NCBI GenBank assembly: GCA_035772735.1
Contig: JASDFA010000001.1
Span: 135,017,001-135,081,000 of the forward strand
Reading direction: 5' to 3'
Length of the DNA: 64,000 bases
DNA from: Datura wrightii
Taxonomy: Eukaryota > Streptophyta > Magnoliopsida > Solanales > Solanaceae
Shown here: positions 58,945 through 64,000 of the stretch, piece after piece
Layout: the number at the start of each line of letters is the position of its first letter
Numbering within the stretch: the first letter of the stretch is position 1
Made by a program: the position numbers and the translations under genes
The notes under the pieces: model-generated
What the model was told of the DNA's origin: nothing
Database searches by the model: none
What the model saw: only the letters and a program-made list of their open reading frames with translations

Positions 58945-61286
58945 TGTCACGACCCGAATAGGGGCCCGAATCGTAAACGGGACAAGGAGCCCTGAGAGAC
59001 CCCAAGTCGACCCATGGCATAAGCATGCATCTAATCTTACTCAAGAAAGTAGATAATCAATAAAACTAATCATAGCGGAAGTCTAAATTTAAAATAACAT
59101 CATAATATGAAATCCGAAGCTAAGTACACACATATATCTAAAAATCCTCTAAGCATGATGAGTTGATAGGACAGGACCCCAACTAACTCAACAAATCTGA
59201 AACTGAAATACATAAAGGAGAGTTGAATAGTCTAGTCCTTGGAAAATGAGGACTCACCCACTATAAGAGTGCTTACCCTAATAAGCTGACTACGAGTGAG
59301 GCTGAACCTGAGAGCTAGGTCATGTATCATGAAACGATACAACATAGAGTATGTGGTCAGTACGTGGAATATACCGAGTATGAAAGGTAAGTAAAACCGA
59401 TAAAGTAAATAAAATCATTCAAAGAGAATGCATAATGTAAACGTAAACATAAGAATCTGAGAGAGGGCTTGCGTGCATTCTTTCTAAAATCATGATCTCT
59501 TCATAACATAACATAACATAACTTCATAACATCATAACTTAATCGGTTGACTCAAAGCTGAATTCTCACATTTATAAGAAAAGCTAAACATAGGGTCAAA
59601 CCTACTTTAGAACATGCATTTACATAAATCTCATGATTAATGAAACATTCATATCTGAAATCATGAGGAACAATGGGAGACTCGTCCTTTAACAGACATA
59701 GCATGATAAAGCTTACGTGGTCACAACTACCACTCTCAAGTGGGTAGAGCCGTCAAATCCTTGCTAGGGATAGAGAAGATACCATGATATCGATATCAAG
59801 CTGAAGGCCCATCCGCATAGGGGAAGCTCACAAGGGAGGTCCCAAAGTCATAATGTATAAACCTACGTTGGCATGTAGTTTTGAGGCGTAGGGTGATCGA
59901 ACCTTACCCTACTCGGTGCTAGACATTATTCCCAAAACATGCATATGCTCCACGTCATTTTATAACGAAGCTCAACATCATCTATTGACAAAGCTCACTG
60001 ATCAAATACATCTCAAATATGAAATCATGCATATGAGAAGCTTTAGCTCAAGACATACCACAAGCTGAAAACACAATTGGGAGCCTTCGCTCTAAAACCA
60101 TGTGGTAAGCTATGCATAGAAAAACTTTAACTCAAAACATACCACAAGCTAAAATTATAATTGGGAGTCTTCGCTCCAAAATAAAGTGGTAAGATTAGTT
60201 TGGGAAATCAACATTCATACTTAGCATATGGGCATTTCCCAAAGCTTTATTATATTTAGAAATACGCAATTCTTATCGAAAATATAATTATAAACATCGG
60301 TAGCTTCAAAACATGCTTTTCATCATAATATCTTATCATCATCACCTATTCATCACAATTATCATCTTTCATGAACATCTCATCCATGGGATTTTAATTC
60401 ATAAAGCTAAAATCGTGATGTTAATTTGAAAACATTATAAAATTTGCCCATGCTTCATAATTCAATTGTAGAATCATAATCAAATCATACCCATGCATAG
60501 AAATAGAAGATTCATGCATTTGCGTTAAAACCCCATGGATTAGACATAGAATTTCATACTTTAGAGAGGGATTGGGCATGGGTGTGAAAGAAATCACCCA
60601 TTTATAACCCTACATACCTGTTGGTAGCTGATTCTAACACTTTCTTGAATGCCCAAACGAAAATTGAAGGAATTTGAAGAACAAATCGCTTGATCACCTT
60701 CTCAAACTTGTCTACCTTGCATGCATGAATGAATGAGGCCTAAAATGAACTTAACCTCTTTAAAAGTCACTATTCACAACTCAAAACGTCTTAGTTTAGT
60801 ACCTAGGAACTTAGGAATTATGGAAAAGCCCTTACTAAATTCGAAGTCTATAACTGTCAGGGGGTCCAAACGAGGGACCTAACCACTCGTGGTCCTAGGT
60901 CACAACTCATACCTTAGCTCGTTAGGTTCACTACTTAAAAGGTCACCTGGGCTCTTAACGGGCAATCTCATGACTCGTTGCTGGTGACCACAACTCGTGG
61001 TCTCCACCCGTGAAGTACACTGCCTCCACTCTTCTCTCTTACTTTTCCCTCACCCCACAACTGTCCTAACGACTCGTGGGGTCTGACCACGAGTCGTGGT
61101 CATGTCCGTGGGAATCCTTTTCCCCCAATTCCATAACTTCTTCACTAGCATCCCCACGAGTCTCCTCACGACTCGTGGGCTGCACCAATGAGTCATCTCA
61201 TGACTCATTCTATGCCTAGTGCCAGTTTTTAAACTTTTCTCCATTTCAACTCTCGGGTCTAATCTTTTAGCTCCTGGCGTATAACA
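58945..61286 (-). repeat. 5' LTR of Tek-B2
   Basis: 2342 bp. In element sense it starts TGTTATACGCC and ends GGGTCGTGACA. It contains the perfect quasi-palindrome GACCACGA-G-TCGTGGTC at 61085-61101 and shows the undisturbed Tek-B1 target near 59790. It is flanked on its outer side by GATGC (61287-61291). Confidence 0.9.
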
Positions 61287-64000
61287 GATGCACATCCTTC
61301 ACCAGCTCCCTCCCCTCATCCACATGGGACACATTCTCCATAGAGAGTCTATTAAGTATGTCTGTTACTACATTGGCCTTACCTGGATGGTAAAGGACAC
61401 TCATATCATAATCCTCGAGTAGCTCCAACCACCTCCTTTGGCGTAGATTTATATCCTTCTGTGTAAACACATATTGTAGGCTTTTGTGGTCCATAAACAC
61501 ATCTACAGGACCGCATACAAATAGTGTCTCCAAATCTTCAATGCAAATACCACCGCCACAAATTCAAGATCATGGGTGGGGTAATTCTATTCATGAACTT
61601 TCAGCTGTCTAGAAGCGTATGCTATCACTTTACCATGCTGCGTCAATACACAACCAAGGCCGATTCTAGAGGCATCACAATACACCATAAACCCATCAGT
61701 ACCCTCGGGTAGAGTTAACACCAGTGCTGAGGTGAGTCTAGTCTTCAACTCCTGGAAGCTTCTCTCACAAGCATCCGACCATTAGAACTTCACTTTCTTT
61801 TGAGTCAATTTGGTCAATGGCGCTACAATGGATGAAAAACTAACAAATCTCCAATAGTACCCAGCTAAACCCAAGAAACTCCTAATGTCCGAAGGAATCA
61901 CCGGTCTAGGCCAATTCTTTACTGTTTCTATCTTCTAAGAGTCCACCTTTATTCCCTCACTTGATACCACATGGCCCAAAAACATCATTGAGCTCAACTT
62001 TCTGAATTTTGCATATAATTGGCAGTCCTTGAGAGTCTGTAGTACTACCCTGAAATGAGCGGCATGTTCCTCCTAGCTCCGAGAGTGTATCAGGATGTCG
62101 TCAATAAACACGATCATGAACATATCCAAGTATGGCTTGAACACCCTGTTCATCAAATCCATAAAAGTTGTAGCAACATTCTTTAGTCCAAAAGACATAA
62201 CTACAAATTCATAATGACCATACCGCGTCCTAAAGGCTGTTTTCGGGATGTCACCCTCCTGAACCCTAAGGTGATGATATCCGGAGCTAAGATCTATCTT
62301 CGAAAAGCACCTATCTCCCTAAAGTTGGTCAAACAAATCATCAATCCTAGGTAGAGGATACCTGTTCTTGATGGTGAACTTGTTTAATTATCGATAATCA
62401 ACACACATACGAAGAGAACCATCCTTCTTTTGGACAAAGAGAACTGGTGCACCCCATGGGGATTTCATCGGTTTGATGAACCCCTTATCTAAAAGATCTT
62501 TCAACTGCTCTTCAACTCCTTTATCTCAGCTCAAGCCATTCTGTAAGGAGGAATAGATATCAGGTGCATATCGAGAAGAAGGTCAATACCAAAGTCAATC
62601 TCCAGCTCGGGAGGGATTCCCGACAAATCATCTAGGAAAAGTTCTGGATACTCACACATTACTGGGACTGACTAGATAGTCGGGGTCTCATACATTGCAT
62701 CCTTAACCCTAACTAAATGGTACATGCAACCCTTGGAGATCATCTTCCTGGCCTTAAGAATGGAAAAAAAATAACCTACAGGACAGCTGAACTACCCTTC
62801 CATTCTATGATTGGCTCACCCGAAAATCTAAACTCTATCGCCCAGGTTCTACAATTAACTGAGGTATAACATGCAAATATCCAATTCAATGCCGAGGATA
62901 ACATCAAATTCGGTCATGTCTAACTCTACTAAATCTACTAAGGTGACTTTCTGAAGGACTATGACCGGGAAACTTCTATACACCCGTCTAGCTACAATTG
63001 AATCACCTACTGGAGTAGAGACTGAGAAGGGTTTTGACAAGATTTCGGGACTGACTCCGAAACTACTAGCCACATAAGATGTCACAAAAGATAAGGTATC
63101 CCCTGGATCTAACAAAGCATATACATCAAGGTGGAAAACATGTAACATGCAAATGACTACATCCAGGGAGACCTCCTACTCCTAGCAGGATGCTAGGGCA
63201 TAGAATCTGTTTTGGCGATGACTGCCACCTGTGCTAGTAAATGCGTCCTGCTGAGATGGGCGGGCTGGTGAAGCTGCTAAACTGGAAGGTAGGCCTCGGC
63301 CCATATCATGGCCCTTTCTAGCTGTCGGACAATCTCTGAGCATATGTTCGGGCTTCCTGCACCTGAAGCAAGCACCTGTACCTGCCAAACACTGACTCGT
63401 GTGCCTCCGACCACACCTATCGCAATCTGGAATATTGAAATCTTCGGGCCTACTACTCTGACCCCTAGAGCCTAATGCTCGTGCCCTCTAGTCGTGCCTA
63501 GGACTAGATGGCACACTCATAGCTGAATATGTTGGGGATGATGATCTCTGATGGGACTACTATCGGTGCCCACCACCTGGCCTCAGGTAAGAGAACCTAT
63601 AGCTATCTTTCCTGGTCCTCTTGGCCTCTCTCTCCCTCAGACGTGCCACCTCCATATGCTGGGTATACAAGACTATCTAAGGAAAATCCATATCTTGATG
63701 GAGCATGGTGGTTCTGCAATCCTTGTCTAGATAGTCTGCCACTCCATGAACGAACCTGATCACTCGCGCCCTCTGATCAACCACTAACTCTGCAACATAC
63801 TTTGACAGACGAGTGAAATCTAGGGCATATTCCTGCACTGTCATCTTCCCTTGTTTTATATTCACGAACTCGTCCACCTTCAGCTCCCTCATTTCTCGAG
63901 GGAAGAACCGATCTAAGAACGCGACATGAAACTCATCCAAATTGATAGGGCCTACTCCAACTGCCCTACTAGCCTTCCACTGTTTAAACCAAATGTGTGC
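61287..64000 (-). pseudogene. pol: Tek-B0 gag-pol, right piece
   Basis: On the minus strand, from the window edge inwards: gag core (63677-63940, DEFHVAFLDRFFPREMRELK), an intact zinc knuckle CX2CX4HX4C (CFRCRKPEHMLRDC, about 63345-63390), protease (62855-63148, YALLDPGDTLSFVTS), RT (about 61990-62560, with the FIDD-coding stretch near 62095-62115), and RNase H (61267-61740, FMDHKSLQYVF). At 61287 it meets Tek-B2, and the reading resumes at 6697. Frameshifts and stops are frequent through RT. The gag start and 5' LTR lie beyond the window. Confidence 0.85.

Larger units (their letters stand above)
6698..61286 (-). mobile_element. Tek-B2: Tekay-type element carrying all further central insertions
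   Basis: A minus-strand chromovirus inserted in Tek-B0. Its ends are flanked by GATGC at 6693-6697 and 61287-61291. After removing nested DNA its parts, in its own order, are: 5' LTR (58945-61286), primer site (58929-58940), gag start (58440-58735), gag (54115-54641 and 22041-22603), pol (18618-22040), polypurine tract (18373-18386) and 3' LTR (16937-18372 plus 6698-7557). The two LTRs differ at roughly 12-15 percent of sites in the stretches I compared, so it is old. Confidence 0.85.

Noticed and set aside
1..64000. Assigning a species
   Set aside because: Only transposable elements are present; family resemblance to asterid or solanaceous elements is not enough without a database search.

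Overview
The window is plant nuclear DNA made almost entirely of LTR retrotransposons. I see no host gene, rRNA, tRNA gene or CRISPR array. All elements belong to Ty3/gypsy. One group is chromovirus-like, Tekay/Del type: integrase followed by a chromodomain-like tail, an initiator-Met-tRNA-type primer site, and 2.1-2.8 kb LTRs. The other is Athila-like: a primer site starting TGGCGCCGTTGCC or similar, an extra ORF after pol, and 1.4-1.6 kb LTRs. The families look like those of asterid, perhaps solanaceous, genomes, but that is an impression and not a demonstrated identification.

Layout as nested insertions (names are mine). The outermost element is Tek-B0 (minus), with pieces at 6003-6697 and 61287-64000+. 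Into it went Tek-B2 (minus, 6698-61286, target duplication GATGC). Tek-B2 was hit three times: by Tek-B1 (plus, 7558-16936) in its 3' LTR, by Tek-C (plus, 22604-54114, duplication GCTAC) in gag, and by AtL-D (minus, 54642-58439) near the start of gag. Tek-C carries Ath-2 (minus, 29693-53284, duplication ACTAA) in its 3' LTR, and Ath-2 carries Tek-A2 (plus, 33340-44138, duplication TCTAA) inside its second ORF. To the left, Tek-B0 also carries AtL-D2 (LTR piece 5436-6002), which carries Tek-A1 (1508-5435), whose integrase is split by Ath-1 (3' end at 1-1507). By-eye LTR divergence rises outward (Tek-A2 about 1.3 percent, Ath-2 about 3, Tek-C about 4-5, Tek-B2 about 12-15), which agrees with the nesting order.

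Every gag-pol here is broken by stops, frameshifts or lost catalytic residues, so nothing looks autonomous. Tek-A2 is the youngest and most nearly complete. Tek-C keeps only gag, and AtL-D keeps neither gag nor pol.

The least expected signal lies in the regulatory DNA. Just upstream of the LTR TATA boxes are GC-rich arrays of quasi-palindromes with 8-bp arms and a 1-nt spacer. One type (GCTCCGTG-C-CACGGAGC with CCATCGCGG) occurs in both a Tekay-type and an Athila-type family; a second (GACCACGA-G-TCGTGGTC) dominates other Tekay-type families and recurs in weaker form in another Athila-like LTR. In Ath-2 a tandem pair of the first array also sits inside the element, between pol and the second ORF, followed by a TATA-like box and plausible splice sites leading to that ORF's ATG. 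Compensating base changes also support hairpins in front of the polypurine tract and in the 3' part of the LTRs.
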